Of a DNA stretch of 64,000 bases, positions 9,659-18,115 are shown one piece after another. How positions within the stretch are numbered: position 1 is the stretch's first letter; each line of letters opens with the position of its first letter. The stretch comes from Muribaculaceae bacterium (GTDB taxonomy: Bacteria; Bacteroidota; Bacteroidia; Bacteroidales; Muribaculaceae), in the NCBI GenBank assembly GCA_017621055.1, contig JAGATX010000004.1, forward strand, positions 62,001 to 126,000. Direction: 5' to 3'. Under the pieces are notes generated by a model, which had not been told where the DNA came from, ran no database searches, and saw only the letters and a program-made list of their open reading frames with translations. Made by a program: the position numbers and the translations under genes.

Positions 9659-10543
9659 TCAGGGCACAACCTCGCAGTGGAGGATACGGATGTCCTGAAG
9701 GGGACGGTTTGCGGCATCGGTCTCGGCGGCCTCTATGCGCTGCACCACGTCCATGCCGTCGATAACCTCGCCGAATACGGTATATTCGCCGTCGAGGTGG
9801 GGGGCACCTCCAACGGTGGTGTATGCGGCGCGCATCTCCGGAGTCATGGCTACGTTCATCTCGGCGGCGCGGGCCTCGGCCTGCTCTATGAGCGAGTTCT
9901 GGAGAGCCTGCAGTCCCTGACGGTCGCCGCGGCGCTGCATTTCTATTATGCTGTCGCGCTGAGCCACTGCCAGCTGGTTGAAAATCGACTGAGCGCGGCT
10001 CATGCGCATATGCTGTTCATACTGCGCTATCTGCGGCTCGTTGAGGGTGTCGCCCGTGACGATGTAGAACTGGGAGCCGCTGCTCTGCTTCAGGGGGTTG
10101 ACCTGATCGCCCTGACGTGCGGCGGCAAGGGCGCCCCGCTTGTGGAAATGCCGCGGAAACACGATTTCGGCATCGATTTTGTAATCGGGACCGCCGGCGC
10201 CGAGCTGCTGGCCGGGGCGGGCGGTGCGCGAGTCGGGGTCGCCGGCCTGAATCATGAATTTGTCTATGACGCGGTGGAAGAGGGTGCTGTCGTAGTAGTT
10301 GCTGTCTACCAGACGGATAAAATTATCGCGATGACGGGGCGTGTCGCCGTAGAGGAGCACGGTGATATCGCCCATGGTAGTTGTGATCTTTACTTTCACG
10401 TTGCCGCTGTCGGCGGCGGTGGCGGTGTTCTGCATAGGTGCGGGTGTGTTTTGAACTGTGGTGGCGGGACTGCTTTTGCTGCATGCCGGTAGCGCGATGG
10501 CGGCAGTCAGGATGAGCCACAGTATTTTTAAATGCGTTTTCAT
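9659..10543 (-). CDS. Cyclophilin-type peptidyl-prolyl isomerase lipoprotein
   Basis: 294-residue predicted lipoprotein. The signal peptide ends in a lipobox (LPACSKSS, Cys near residue 21), so it should be anchored in the envelope, with prolyl cis-trans isomerase activity acting on exported proteins. The cyclophilin signature is seen in LFHRVIDKFMIQAGDP and later in YTVFGEVIDGMDVV. A Gln/Arg/Glu-rich helical insertion of about 80 residues separates the two halves of the fold, as in many Bacteroidales homologues. Its start overlaps the stop of the upstream small gene by four bases. Confidence 0.93.
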   Translation of the reverse strand: MKTHLKILWLILTAAIALPACSKSSPATTVQNTPAPMQNTATAADSGNVKVKITTTMGDITVLLYGDTPRHRDNFIRLVDSNYYDSTLFHRVIDKFMIQAGDPDSRTARPGQQLGAGGPDYKIDAEIVFPRHFHKRGALAAARQGDQVNPLKQSSGSQFYIVTGDTLNEPQIAQYEQHMRMSRAQSIFNQLAVAQRDSIIEMQRRGDRQGLQALQNSLIEQAEARAAEMNVAMTPEMRAAYTTVGGAPHLDGEYTVFGEVIDGMDVVQRIEAAETDAANRPLQDIRILHCEVVP

Positions 10544-10920
10544 AAGCTTTGGGGCGGGGTGAGCCGCTTGTACAGACGACGGAAATTATCGTCGACGGAG
10601 CATAGCTCGTCGGCGCGCGAGGCATAGTCGGCGCCATAGAGGCCCGTGATGAGGTCGGGAAGATAGCGGTGTTCGCGGTCTTTGTCGATGGCGGCGCCGA
10701 CAAGGCGCTTGATGGCGGGGGCGTAGCCCTCGGCGTCTATGGCGTGGAGATAGCGGGCGGCGGAGGCGAGGAACTGGCCGGTGAGGTCGACAGTTGTCAT
10801 GTTGTCGACAAGGGCTTCGATATCGGAGGGCTCGCACTCGCCGATGTGATTGGCCAGATATTCATATGTGAGCAGGCCGTCGGGGTCGCTCTTGAGGCGT
10901 TTGAGGTCTTGTTCGTTCAT
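10540..10920 (-). CDS. Conserved hypothetical helical protein
   Basis: 126-residue acidic, mostly helical soluble protein without signal peptide or cysteine clusters. I do not recognise the family. The middle (LASAARYLHAIDAEGYAPAI) looks like a helical-repeat or ARM-like pair of helices. It is the first gene of the four-gene minus-strand operon and is translationally coupled to the cyclophilin gene, so it is likely real. Its role is unknown. Confidence 0.75.
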   Translation of the reverse strand: MNEQDLKRLKSDPDGLLTYEYLANHIGECEPSDIEALVDNMTTVDLTGQFLASAARYLHAIDAEGYAPAIKRLVGAAIDKDREHRYLPDLITGLYGADYASRADELCSVDDNFRRLYKRLTPPQSL

Positions 10921-10937
10921 AATATCGTAATTTTGTG

Positions 10938-10945
10938 CAAAGATA
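10938..10945 (-). promoter_or_regulatory. -7 promoter box for the cyclophilin/M16/kinase operon
   Basis: The minus-strand sequence TATCTTTG matches TAnnTTTG exactly and ends 18 bases before the start codon at 10920. No convincing TTTG -33 box is placed 19-22 bases upstream, so the call rests on the -7 box and its position. Confidence 0.45.
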
Positions 10946-11009
10946 GCACAAATTTTCGAAAAGCGCCGACCCGTTTTCGGCTTCCCGCAGTTTTCGGAGG
11001 TTACAGACG

Positions 11010-11672
11010 TCAGCCGATATGATTTTCCGAGGAGGCAGCGGCGAGTTTGCGGCGGGCGAAGGCTATGATGAAGTCGGCGAGGTCATCGACGGTCATGGTC
11101 GAGGAGTCGACACACAGGTGATAGCTTTTTGAATGTCCCCACTGTTTGTCGGTGTAGAAGTTGTAGAAGTTTGCGCGGAGTTTGTCGGTCTTGGCGGCTA
11201 GGGACATTGCCTTCTCAAGTGTGGGGGCGTCGCCGCGTTCGACGATACGGCGCGCGCAGTGCTCGGCGGGTGCGTGGATAAACACATTTACCACATTTGG
11301 GCAGTCTTTGAGGATGTAGTCGGCGCTGCGACCCACAATGACGCATGCCTCGCGTTCGGCGAGTTCGCGGATGAACTCGCATTGAGCCTTGTATATGCTC
11401 TCGGCGCCGGCGGGGGCCATGCCGAACCATCCGGAGGGGTAGTATCCCATGCCGAAGGGAATATGCCCGGGAAGTGCCGAGGGCGCTTTTTCGTCGTTCT
11501 GCTCGGAGTATGCCAGATTGAGACCGGCACGTTCTGCGGCGCCGGCAAGGAGTTTCTTGTCGTAGAACTCTATGCCGAGGCGGTCGGCTATTAGACGGCC
11601 GACGGCGCGGCCGCCGCTGCCGAAACTGCGGCCGATGGTGATGATGTATTTTTCGGGAAGGTTGTTCTGCAT
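11010..11672 (-). CDS. Cytidylate kinase-like P-loop protein
   Basis: 220-residue P-loop kinase of the cytidylate-kinase-like (AAA_26) group common in Bacteroidales. The nucleotide loop is degenerate: IGRSFGSGGRAVG replaces a normal GxxGxGKS, as is usual for this group. Further motifs are CVIVGRSADYIL and the LID-like ERGDAPTLEKA. The start at 11672 (MQNNLPEKYIITIGR) is chosen because the upstream extension has no family similarity. A nucleotide or other small molecule may be the substrate, which is unproven. It lies downstream of the GH57 gene, separated by a 9-bp hairpin. Confidence 0.78.
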   Translation of the reverse strand: MQNNLPEKYIITIGRSFGSGGRAVGRLIADRLGIEFYDKKLLAGAAERAGLNLAYSEQNDEKAPSALPGHIPFGMGYYPSGWFGMAPAGAESIYKAQCEFIRELAEREACVIVGRSADYILKDCPNVVNVFIHAPAEHCARRIVERGDAPTLEKAMSLAAKTDKLRANFYNFYTDKQWGHSKSYHLCVDSSTMTVDDLADFIIAFARRKLAAASSENHIG

Positions 11673-11699
11673 ATATCGGGGAACCGGGCTATTGAAAGA

Positions 11700-11732
11700 G
11701 CGGCCGGCAACGCCAAGGAGCATGCCGGCCGC
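11700..11732 (-). terminator. Hairpin after the GH57 gene
   Basis: A perfect 9-bp stem, GCGGCCGGC/GCCGGCCGC (11700-11708 and 11724-11732), lies just after the GH57 stop. It lacks a clear U-tract on the minus strand, so it may only attenuate or protect the transcript. Confidence 0.45.
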
Positions 11733-11747
11733 TGATTGAAATGTCTG

Positions 11748-13178
11748 TCAGGATTTCTTCTCGGCCTTTTTGGCGGGCGCTTTTGCCGGTTTGTCGGCTT
11801 TGGCAGCCTTGGTTTTGTCGGCTTTGGGCTTTTCGGCCTTCTTGGCGGGCTTCTCGGCGGGACGGTGCTCGATGTTGTACTGCTCGATGTTTTTGCGCAT
11901 GGAGCTGAGCTCCTTGTTGAGGGCCTCTATTTCGTTGCCTTGGTTGGCGATGGTCAGCAGCAGTGAGTTGAGCTCTTCGTTGTCAACCTTGGAGGGGAAT
12001 TCCTCTTCCACGCGCATGAGGAAGTCGGCAAGCACGTTCATATAGTTTGTGAAAGCGGCAAACGGCGTTTCATAGGGACTGAACAGGGCGTGCATGGAGC
12101 CGTCGGCCTTGCGCTTGGTGCTCATGTAGAAGAAATGGTCGCAGGTCTGGAGATACTGCCAGTCCTGCTTGAGGGCGCGGTTGTTGCATTTGCGCACGCG
12201 CTCGGCCACAGAATAGAGCTTGTCGAAGGCTTCGTGCTGCAGGCGGTTGCCGAGCCATGCCGAGGTATCGCGAGCCTCGTCGGCCGACGAGATGGGATGC
12301 ACTACCGAGAGTTCACCCACCGCCTTGATTTTGGATATTGCTTCCGAGGGAGTGACAAAATCGATGCCATGTTCGGCGGCGAAGCGGGGGAGCGCTTCCA
12401 GGAATGCGAAGATGCCGGAGGTGGCGGGCTGCATGTCGCCGAAGGTCTCCATATTCAGGAAGATATTGACAATCTGCTCTTCGACGGGGGTGGAGGCTAT
12501 CCAGTTGATGTACTTGTCGGCGGTGAGGGGGAACTCAGGCCACGAGCTGTCGCTGAACCGGTATGCTATATCGTCGCTGAGTTTGGCGTTGCGCAGAAGC
12601 AGTTTGAGTTTGGGCGCTGAAGCGGCGGTGTAGACATAGTTCGGCGATTTCCAGCCGAGGATGTGCTTTGCGCCCTCGGTGAGGCAGCCCTTGAAGCCCA
12701 TCTGCACGAGCTGGGGAGCGAGGTCATCGAAATATATAAGCTCGGTGTTGCGCACGATTTTGGGCTTGACGCCGAGGCGGTTGTGGAGCATTGAGCAGGT
12801 GGCGGCCACCTGGTCGGCGAATTCCTCGGGGTCGGTGAGCGATGCCAGGGAATATGCGTAGGGCTGCGCCACGAACTCAACGCATCCGCTGTCGGCCATG
12901 CGCTTAAGCAGGTCGATGAATTCGGAACAATAGCGCTCGAATTGCTCGAAGGCGGTGCCGGAGATGGCTATGGAGCATTTGAACCGGCCTTCGGTGGCGT
13001 CGATCATCTTTAGGATTGTCTCTGCGGCGGGTACATAGCTCTGGCGGGCTATGCGCTCAAAGATATCGTCGTTGAGGAAGTCGTCGTAGTAATAATGGTC
13101 GCGGCCGATATCGAAGAAGCGGTAACGTTTGAGACGGAACGGCTGGTGTATTTCAAAATTGAAACAGATTGCTTTCAT
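11748..13178 (-). CDS. Glycoside hydrolase family 57 protein
   Basis: 476-residue GH57 enzyme, a retaining alpha-glucan-acting (beta/alpha)7-barrel family. The N-terminus CFNFEIHQPFRL contains the family's first conserved His. Other visible landmarks are NTELIYFDDL near residue 150 and FLNMETFGD near residue 265. After residue 390 a coiled-coil stretch leads to a tail of about 40 residues made almost only of Lys, Ala, Pro and Asp. It probably cleaves or transfers alpha-1,4-glucan in the cytoplasm, in step with the debranching enzyme and glycosyltransferase encoded just upstream. No signal peptide is present. Confidence 0.92.
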   Translation of the reverse strand: MKAICFNFEIHQPFRLKRYRFFDIGRDHYYYDDFLNDDIFERIARQSYVPAAETILKMIDATEGRFKCSIAISGTAFEQFERYCSEFIDLLKRMADSGCVEFVAQPYAYSLASLTDPEEFADQVAATCSMLHNRLGVKPKIVRNTELIYFDDLAPQLVQMGFKGCLTEGAKHILGWKSPNYVYTAASAPKLKLLLRNAKLSDDIAYRFSDSSWPEFPLTADKYINWIASTPVEEQIVNIFLNMETFGDMQPATSGIFAFLEALPRFAAEHGIDFVTPSEAISKIKAVGELSVVHPISSADEARDTSAWLGNRLQHEAFDKLYSVAERVRKCNNRALKQDWQYLQTCDHFFYMSTKRKADGSMHALFSPYETPFAAFTNYMNVLADFLMRVEEEFPSKVDNEELNSLLLTIANQGNEIEALNKELSSMRKNIEQYNIEHRPAEKPAKKAEKPKADKTKAAKADKPAKAPAKKAEKKS

Positions 13179-13212
13179 TGTCGGGATTGCTTTGAAATTA
13201 TGTTCGATGATG

Positions 13213-14478
13213 TCAGCCGCGGCCGAGCACCTTATTATATATGTTGATTACCTTTTGACCGGCCTTGTCCCATGTGATCTGCGCCACTTCGGCGAGGCCG
13301 TCCTCGCGCATTTGCTTATATAGCGCGGGATATGAGATTATGGCATGGATGGCGTCGGCCATGGCGTCGATGTCCCAGTAGTCGGTCTTGATGACGTTGT
13401 CGAGGATTTCGGCGCATCCGCTCTGCTTGGAGATGATGGAGGGCACGCCCATCTGCATTGCCTCCAGCGGCGAGATGCCGAAGGGCTCGGAGACCGACGG
13501 CATGATGTATACGTCGGAGGCCTTGAGCATTTCGTACACCTGGCGTCCTTTCTGGAATCCGGGGAAGTGGAAGCGGTCGGCTATGCCGCGTTCGGCGGCG
13601 AGGGATATCATCTTGTCCATCATGTCGCCTGAGCCTGCCATGACAAAGCGGACATTTGAACAGTTGCGCAGCACTTTTGCAGCGGCTTCCACGAAGTATT
13701 CGGGGCCCTTCTGCATGGTGATACGTCCCAGAAAGGTGATGACTTTTTCTTTTGATGGGCGGGGATTTTCGATTCGGAGAAGCTCTTCGTCGAGGGGCAC
13801 CACGGCGTTGTGTACGGTGGTGACCTTTGCGGGGTCTATGCCGTAGTGGTCGATGACGGTCTGGCGGGTGAGGTTGCTGACGGTGATGATATGGTCGGCG
13901 TGAGTCATGCCGTCGCGTTCTATACCGTAGACGGTGGGGTTGGGTTTTCCGCGCGAGCGGTCGTACTCGGTGGCGTGGACGTGAACCACCAGGGGCTTGC
14001 CCGTCACCTGCTTGGCGTGTATGCCGGCGGGGTATGTTAGCCAGTCGTGGCTGTGGATGATGTCGAAGTCGAGGGTGCGGGCAATGACACCGGCGGTGAT
14101 GGAGTAGTTGTTGATTTCCTCCAGCAGGTTTGCGGGGTACTTTCCGGAGAACTCAATGCATCCGAGGTCGTTGGTGCGCATGTAGTTGAAATCGGCGTAT
14201 ATATGGTCGCGCAGGCGGAAATACAGGTCGGGGTCCATCACGGCGCCGATGCGGGAGTCCACATAGTCGCGGTTGACTTCGCGCCATGCCACGGGCACCT
14301 GGGAGGTGCCTATTATATTGGCGAAGCTTCGGTCCTCGTCGCCGAAAGGCTTGGGAATGACAAAGGTGATGTCCATGTCGCCGCACTCCCACATGCCGCG
14401 TGTCAGGCCGTAGCTTGCCGTGCCGAGACCGCCGAGGATGTGAGGGGGAAATTCCCAACCGAACATTAGGGCTTTCAT
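13213..14478 (-). CDS. Glycogen synthase-like glycosyltransferase (GT4)
   Basis: 421-residue GT-B glycosyltransferase. The N-terminal donor-lobe motif FGWEFPPHILGGLGTA has the synthase-type Gly-Gly-Leu. The C-terminal lobe shows GRITMQKGPEYF and SEPFGISPLEAMQMG with the catalytic-site Glu residues. It is most likely an alpha-glucan (glycogen) synthase using a nucleotide sugar, as the neighbours are a debranching enzyme and a GH57 enzyme. It begins 18 bases after GH133 and ends 34 bases before GH57, in one minus-strand operon. Confidence 0.9.
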   Translation of the reverse strand: MKALMFGWEFPPHILGGLGTASYGLTRGMWECGDMDITFVIPKPFGDEDRSFANIIGTSQVPVAWREVNRDYVDSRIGAVMDPDLYFRLRDHIYADFNYMRTNDLGCIEFSGKYPANLLEEINNYSITAGVIARTLDFDIIHSHDWLTYPAGIHAKQVTGKPLVVHVHATEYDRSRGKPNPTVYGIERDGMTHADHIITVSNLTRQTVIDHYGIDPAKVTTVHNAVVPLDEELLRIENPRPSKEKVITFLGRITMQKGPEYFVEAAAKVLRNCSNVRFVMAGSGDMMDKMISLAAERGIADRFHFPGFQKGRQVYEMLKASDVYIMPSVSEPFGISPLEAMQMGVPSIISKQSGCAEILDNVIKTDYWDIDAMADAIHAIISYPALYKQMREDGLAEVAQITWDKAGQKVINIYNKVLGRG

Positions 14479-14496
14479 ATGAGATCTAAGATTGTT

Positions 14497-16443
14497 TTAT
14501 TGTTCAAGGCTTTTGAGGTTACGGTAAGTTCTGAGCACTTCGGCCACGTTGGTTGCATGCGACACAGCTCCGCGGCCTGTATATGGCGGGTTACCGTCGT
14601 ATAGTTGCGAGAGTGAGCCAATGCATCCCTGTGTCATGTCGTCCTCGAAGCCGATGAGCATACGGTCGATGTATCGTACGCCGCTGAGACCGAACACGCG
14701 GAGGTAGGCATCGGCATAGAAACCTATGAGCCAGGGTCGCGCCGGGCCGTTGTGCATGGCGAACTCGCGCTCGTCGGGGGTCCCCAGATAGTTTGGCCGG
14801 TACCCGTAGCTGCGCGGCGAGAGGGTGCGCAGTCCCTTGGGGGTTAGGAGCTCGCGGGTGACAACATCCAGCACCTTTTTGCGCTGGCGGCGGTCTAGCG
14901 GCGAGTAGTCGAGGCCCACGGCGATGGCCATGTTGGGCCGTACCGACGGCTCTGCGTAGCTGCCGTCCACAAAGTCATAGAGATATCCGCTCTCGTTGAG
15001 GAAGGTATCGACGAAAGGCTGCTTCATCTTGTCGGCCTGGGCGAGCCATAGTTCGCGCATATCGGCCATGGAGCTGTCGCCCTCGACGAGGGCTGCGCCG
15101 AACATCAGGCCGTTGTACCACAGGGCGTTGAATTCCACGAGCTTGCCGGTGCGCTTCACTACGGGCACGCCGCCGAGCATGGAGTTCATCCACGATACTG
15201 CGCGGTCGTGGCCGTCGGTGTCGAGCAGGCCGGTGACGCCGTCGAGGTAGAGGTTGGGATGACCGCCGCGAAGTATATAATCGATGATTGCGGCCACGGG
15301 CTGGGCGTACATCTTGCGTGCCTGTTCCATACCCACGCTCTTGGCATATTGCTGGATGGCCCACAGAGCCCACAGCGGTATGTCGGGGTGTTCGATGCCG
15401 TGTATCTTTTCAGAAACTTCGCCGGTATCGATAAATTTCATAAGGGCCTTCAGGGCTGTGGCCATGATTGCCTCGTAGTCGGCACGGTGGTCGATGGCGA
15501 GGGTGAGACCCGGCAGCGCCATGAAGGTATTGCGGGCCAGTACTATACCCCAGGGGAAGCCCGAGAGAACATACATCGCGTCGCCCTTGCGGACGTAGAA
15601 CTGCTTGGCAGAGTTTTTCAGGCAGTTGAAGAAGCTTGAACGCGGAGTGCGCGAGGCTATTTCCTTTTCGTACATACGGGTGAGGTTGCGCGGGTTCACC
15701 TCGCTGTCGCCGGCCGAGAAGATGATGCTCTCGCCGACTTTTATCGGAACTTCGAAGAAGCCGGGCACCCACAGGTCCTCGCAATAGGGGACGCCGCGCT
15801 CGAGGTCCTTGACATATTCGATGCCGTTGTACCAGTTAGGCTCGTCCACCCACTGTGCCTTGCGGTTGAACTGCATATAGAGTTTGGGGAAGCCGGCATA
15901 CATGCATGTGGCTATTCCGCCGGGCACCTCTTCGATGGTTTTGTTCACGGCGTCGTTGGCCACGCACAGACTGTTGACCTCACGGAAGGCCAGGAACGGC
16001 CGGAAACGCAGTGTGGTGGCCGAATGGGCCTCCACAAGGGTGTAGCGGATGAGTATGCGGTTCTCCTCGCTGATGAATATCTTCTCTTTTGTCAGGATGA
16101 CACCGCCCACGCGGTATGTCATGCGCGGCACGCTCTCGCAGTCGAACTCGCGGATATATTTGTGCCCGTTGGGACTGTACACACCTCCGCGGTAGCGGTG
16201 TATGCCCAGATTGAAGGGTGCCCCGTGCTGTATCACTGTCTCGTCGAGCGACGACAGCAGCACGTGAGGGCGTCCGCCGAGCTCGTCGACAGGTATCACC
16301 AGCAGGCCGTGCTGCTTGCGGGTGTTGCAGCCTACCAGCGAGGTGCAGTGGTATGCTCCGGCCTGGTTGGTGCGCAACATCTCCTTGGGCAGCGACTGAT
16401 CCAGATTGATGAGCAGATTCTTGTCGAACTTAAGATAACTCAT
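14497..16443 (-). CDS. Glycogen debranching enzyme (amylo-alpha-1,6-glucosidase, GH133)
   Basis: 648-residue cytoplasmic protein of the bacterial/archaeal debranching enzyme family. An N-terminal beta-rich domain (about 1-270, opening SYLKFDKNLLINLDQ) is followed by the (alpha/alpha)6 catalytic domain. In that domain GFPWGIVLARNTFMALPGL and MHNGPARPWLIGFYADAY are typical. It removes alpha-1,6 branches from glycogen. It is the first gene of the alpha-glucan operon and has a well-formed promoter upstream. Confidence 0.93.
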   Translation of the reverse strand: MSYLKFDKNLLINLDQSLPKEMLRTNQAGAYHCTSLVGCNTRKQHGLLVIPVDELGGRPHVLLSSLDETVIQHGAPFNLGIHRYRGGVYSPNGHKYIREFDCESVPRMTYRVGGVILTKEKIFISEENRILIRYTLVEAHSATTLRFRPFLAFREVNSLCVANDAVNKTIEEVPGGIATCMYAGFPKLYMQFNRKAQWVDEPNWYNGIEYVKDLERGVPYCEDLWVPGFFEVPIKVGESIIFSAGDSEVNPRNLTRMYEKEIASRTPRSSFFNCLKNSAKQFYVRKGDAMYVLSGFPWGIVLARNTFMALPGLTLAIDHRADYEAIMATALKALMKFIDTGEVSEKIHGIEHPDIPLWALWAIQQYAKSVGMEQARKMYAQPVAAIIDYILRGGHPNLYLDGVTGLLDTDGHDRAVSWMNSMLGGVPVVKRTGKLVEFNALWYNGLMFGAALVEGDSSMADMRELWLAQADKMKQPFVDTFLNESGYLYDFVDGSYAEPSVRPNMAIAVGLDYSPLDRRQRKKVLDVVTRELLTPKGLRTLSPRSYGYRPNYLGTPDEREFAMHNGPARPWLIGFYADAYLRVFGLSGVRYIDRMLIGFEDDMTQGCIGSLSQLYDGNPPYTGRGAVSHATNVAEVLRTYRNLKSLEQ

Positions 16444-16493
16444 TTTGGTTGTAAGGTATTTATAGGATTCTGTGTCTTATGTGGAATAATTGT

Positions 16494-16525
16494 CAAAGTT
16501 AGCGGTTTTTTGCAGCATGGCCAAA
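16494..16525 (-). promoter_or_regulatory. Promoter of the alpha-glucan operon
   Basis: On the minus strand a TTTG -33 box (16522-16525) is followed by a 20-base spacer and a TAACTTTG -7 box (16494-16501). Both boxes are perfect. Transcription would start near 16487, about 45 bases before the debranching enzyme start codon. Confidence 0.75.
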
Positions 16526-16873
16526 TTGCGGCACCACTTTTTGGCGAAAACTGTCGCATAACATGTTTTTTCGCTAAAAAACGCGCCGCAGATGGTACGA
16601 CGACGCGTTTTCAGGAGCCTCCTTTGCGGTTTTGAGACCTAATGGGTGAGTGAAAATCTCAAACGAACACCCTGATTTACTCCGGTGACGGCCGACAGTT
16701 TATTTGTAAGGGGGATGACGCAGATATTTGCCGAAAATCAGAAACTTTGCAATTCAATCAAGGTGGAATTCGACATGTTACATATTTGACTCGATGAAAG
16801 TGGCAAACACGGAACATTTTACTCCAATTTCTATGGAGGAATACTGGTACAGTCTTAGCACAGGGAGATTGTA

Positions 16874-17077
16874 TTGGAGCGTATGGAAGCAGTTAAGAGA
16901 AAGCTGAATATTCGGGATGAAATCAAATGGCAAAAAGTAAATGTCTACCATTTTGACAAATATATTCATCTTGTTGATGAATTGTTTGAAATGGGCAAAG
17001 AAGGCTTGTTGAAAATCAGAATATTTTTCCGCCATAATCAGTATGAGCCGGAAGTCTCCTATAAAAGAGGAAAGTGA
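16874..17077 (+). pseudogene. Fragment resembling a DUF3800 protein
   Basis: The 67-codon frame reads RKLNIRDEIKWQKVNVYHFD and continues with LVDELFEMG and IRIFFRHNQYEPE. That recalls the conserved centre of DUF3800 proteins, in which a Glu-x-Lys-Trp motif is followed by an amphipathic helix and a beta strand. Intact members are over 200 residues and start with an acidic ID/YVDES motif, which is absent. An in-frame stop lies at 16856 and the frame ends early. Another frame is open just upstream, consistent with a frameshifted relic. Lower GC suggests foreign origin. The family call is tentative. Confidence 0.4.
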
Positions 17078-17240
17078 CCGTTGGCTCCATATTTATCGCC
17101 ATTGGAGCTTCAAGCCGAAGCATCACACTCGCAATCTGACACGAACCAAAAGGGCAAAAAAATAGTCCTGCGTAACCTACACTTGTGAGCTACGCACTTT
17201 TCACGTAGCCGTTCAGTTACGACAGGATATTTTTCTGATG

Positions 17241-17272
17241 CAAAGGTACTGCCTTTTTTTTCTATCTTCAAA
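17241..17272 (-). promoter_or_regulatory. Orphan promoter firing into an intergenic region
   Basis: On the minus strand TTTG (17269-17272), a 20-base spacer and TACCTTTG (17241-17248) make a perfect promoter. No gene starts within several hundred bases downstream on that strand. The predicted transcript from about 17233 leftward contains CTACG/CGTAG and other short hairpins and passes a run of seven T, so a small RNA is possible. Confidence 0.5.
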
Positions 17273-17352
17273 ATATGAACGCAAAAAAAGCTTTTTTGTT
17301 CATCGCATCTTCTGCGCACAATGTCAATTTTACAAGGTTGCGCAACTATTGT

Positions 17353-17388
17353 AAAAAAGCGCCGCGGGGATTGCCACGGCGCTTTTTT
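17353..17388 (-). terminator. Bidirectional Rho-independent terminator
   Basis: A-tract, GCGCCG, a 12-base loop, CGGCGC and a T-tract form a symmetric hairpin with six A before and six T after. It lies 11 bases beyond the stop of the minus-strand membrane protein gene, so it mainly ends that transcript, but it would also work for plus-strand transcription. Confidence 0.85.
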
Positions 17389-17399
17389 ATAGGGGCTTT

Positions 17400-17996
17400 T
17401 CAGCTTTTCTTCGTCATGTCGATGTCGAGGTGCTGTGCCGGTTTGGAAACCCAGCTGAGGAACTTGCTGAAAGGCATGAGAAGGAGCACCACCAGGTCGC
17501 GGAGCAGGGCGAGGGCCAGCGGCGAATAGTAGGAGCCGATGAGCACCAGGAAGAAGGGGAGGAACGATGCCATTTTCAGGCCGCCGGCAAAGCCGGTGAT
17601 GAGTACCACGAAAGCGGCGATGATACCCACGAACCAGCTCACGAAGGTGAGACCGTCGACGGCGAATTCGAAGAATACCTTTTTGCAGAAGGTTAGGTAC
17701 GGCCAGCGGCTGGTGCTCTTTATCACATCGAGGCTATAGTGCGTTCGGTCAGCGGCGAGACGGTTTACGGCGGCGGCCCAGAAGCCGAATGGGCAGATGA
17801 AGAGGATATAGATAAGTGAGGTGAAGAAGAACACCACGGCACTTAACACGTTCGCGCCCAGCGAGGGTTGCTGCCGGGGCTGCGGTTGCTGATATACGGG
17901 ATCCTGGCCGTATGGTTGGCCGGCATAGGGGTTGCCTTGGTATTGGGCGCCGTCCCATTGTTGCTGTTCGTCGGGAGTGTAGCTGTTGTCGTTCAT
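17400..17996 (-). CDS. Membrane protein with Gln/Pro/Tyr-rich N-terminus
   Basis: 198-residue protein. Residues 1-46 are low complexity and rich in Gln, Tyr, Pro and Gly (for example YQGNPYAGQPYGQDP), followed by about four membrane segments between residues 50 and 180. I know no precise function; similar proteins with proline/glutamine-rich cytoplasmic tails are widespread. The start at 17996 (MNDNSYTPDEQQQ) is chosen because the longer frame has an implausible N-terminus. It stands alone, with a terminator behind it. Confidence 0.75.
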   Translation of the reverse strand: MNDNSYTPDEQQQWDGAQYQGNPYAGQPYGQDPVYQQPQPRQQPSLGANVLSAVVFFFTSLIYILFICPFGFWAAAVNRLAADRTHYSLDVIKSTSRWPYLTFCKKVFFEFAVDGLTFVSWFVGIIAAFVVLITGFAGGLKMASFLPFFLVLIGSYYSPLALALLRDLVVLLLMPFSKFLSWVSKPAQHLDIDMTKKS

Positions 17997-18037
17997 GGCA
18001 TTATGATAATTAATTTGAATTGACGGATAGAAATATA

Positions 18038-18045
18038 CAAAGCTA
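18038..18045 (-). promoter_or_regulatory. -7 promoter box for the membrane protein
   Basis: Minus-strand TAGCTTTG, an exact TAnnTTTG, lies 42 bases before the chosen start at 17996. A good -33 box is missing. Confidence 0.4.
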
Positions 18046-18115
18046 AGCAAAAAAACGACATTGGGGTGTTAATAAAAGTTAAATGCATTCTGCGCGTTGA
18101 AATCAGCCATGTTAT

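Larger units (their letters stand above)
16526..17399. other. AT-richer intergenic region with relic and orphan promoter
   Basis: Nearly 900 bases without an intact gene between the debranching enzyme and the next minus-strand gene. Base composition is visibly lower in GC than the flanks from about 16680 to 17340. It holds a gene fragment (16874-17077), an isolated minus-strand promoter (17241-17272) and a terminator (17353-17388). The remaining sequence shows no family similarity that I recognise. Confidence 0.6.

Noticed and set aside
8526..9698. 390-codon plus-strand frame opposite the M16 peptidase
   Set aside because: The minus-strand peptidase has its intact HxxEH site and operon context; the antisense translation has no recognisable domain.
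16778..17035. 85-codon minus-strand frame in the intergenic island
   Set aside because: The plus-strand fragment over the same bases has a recognisable pattern; this one does not and lacks a promoter.
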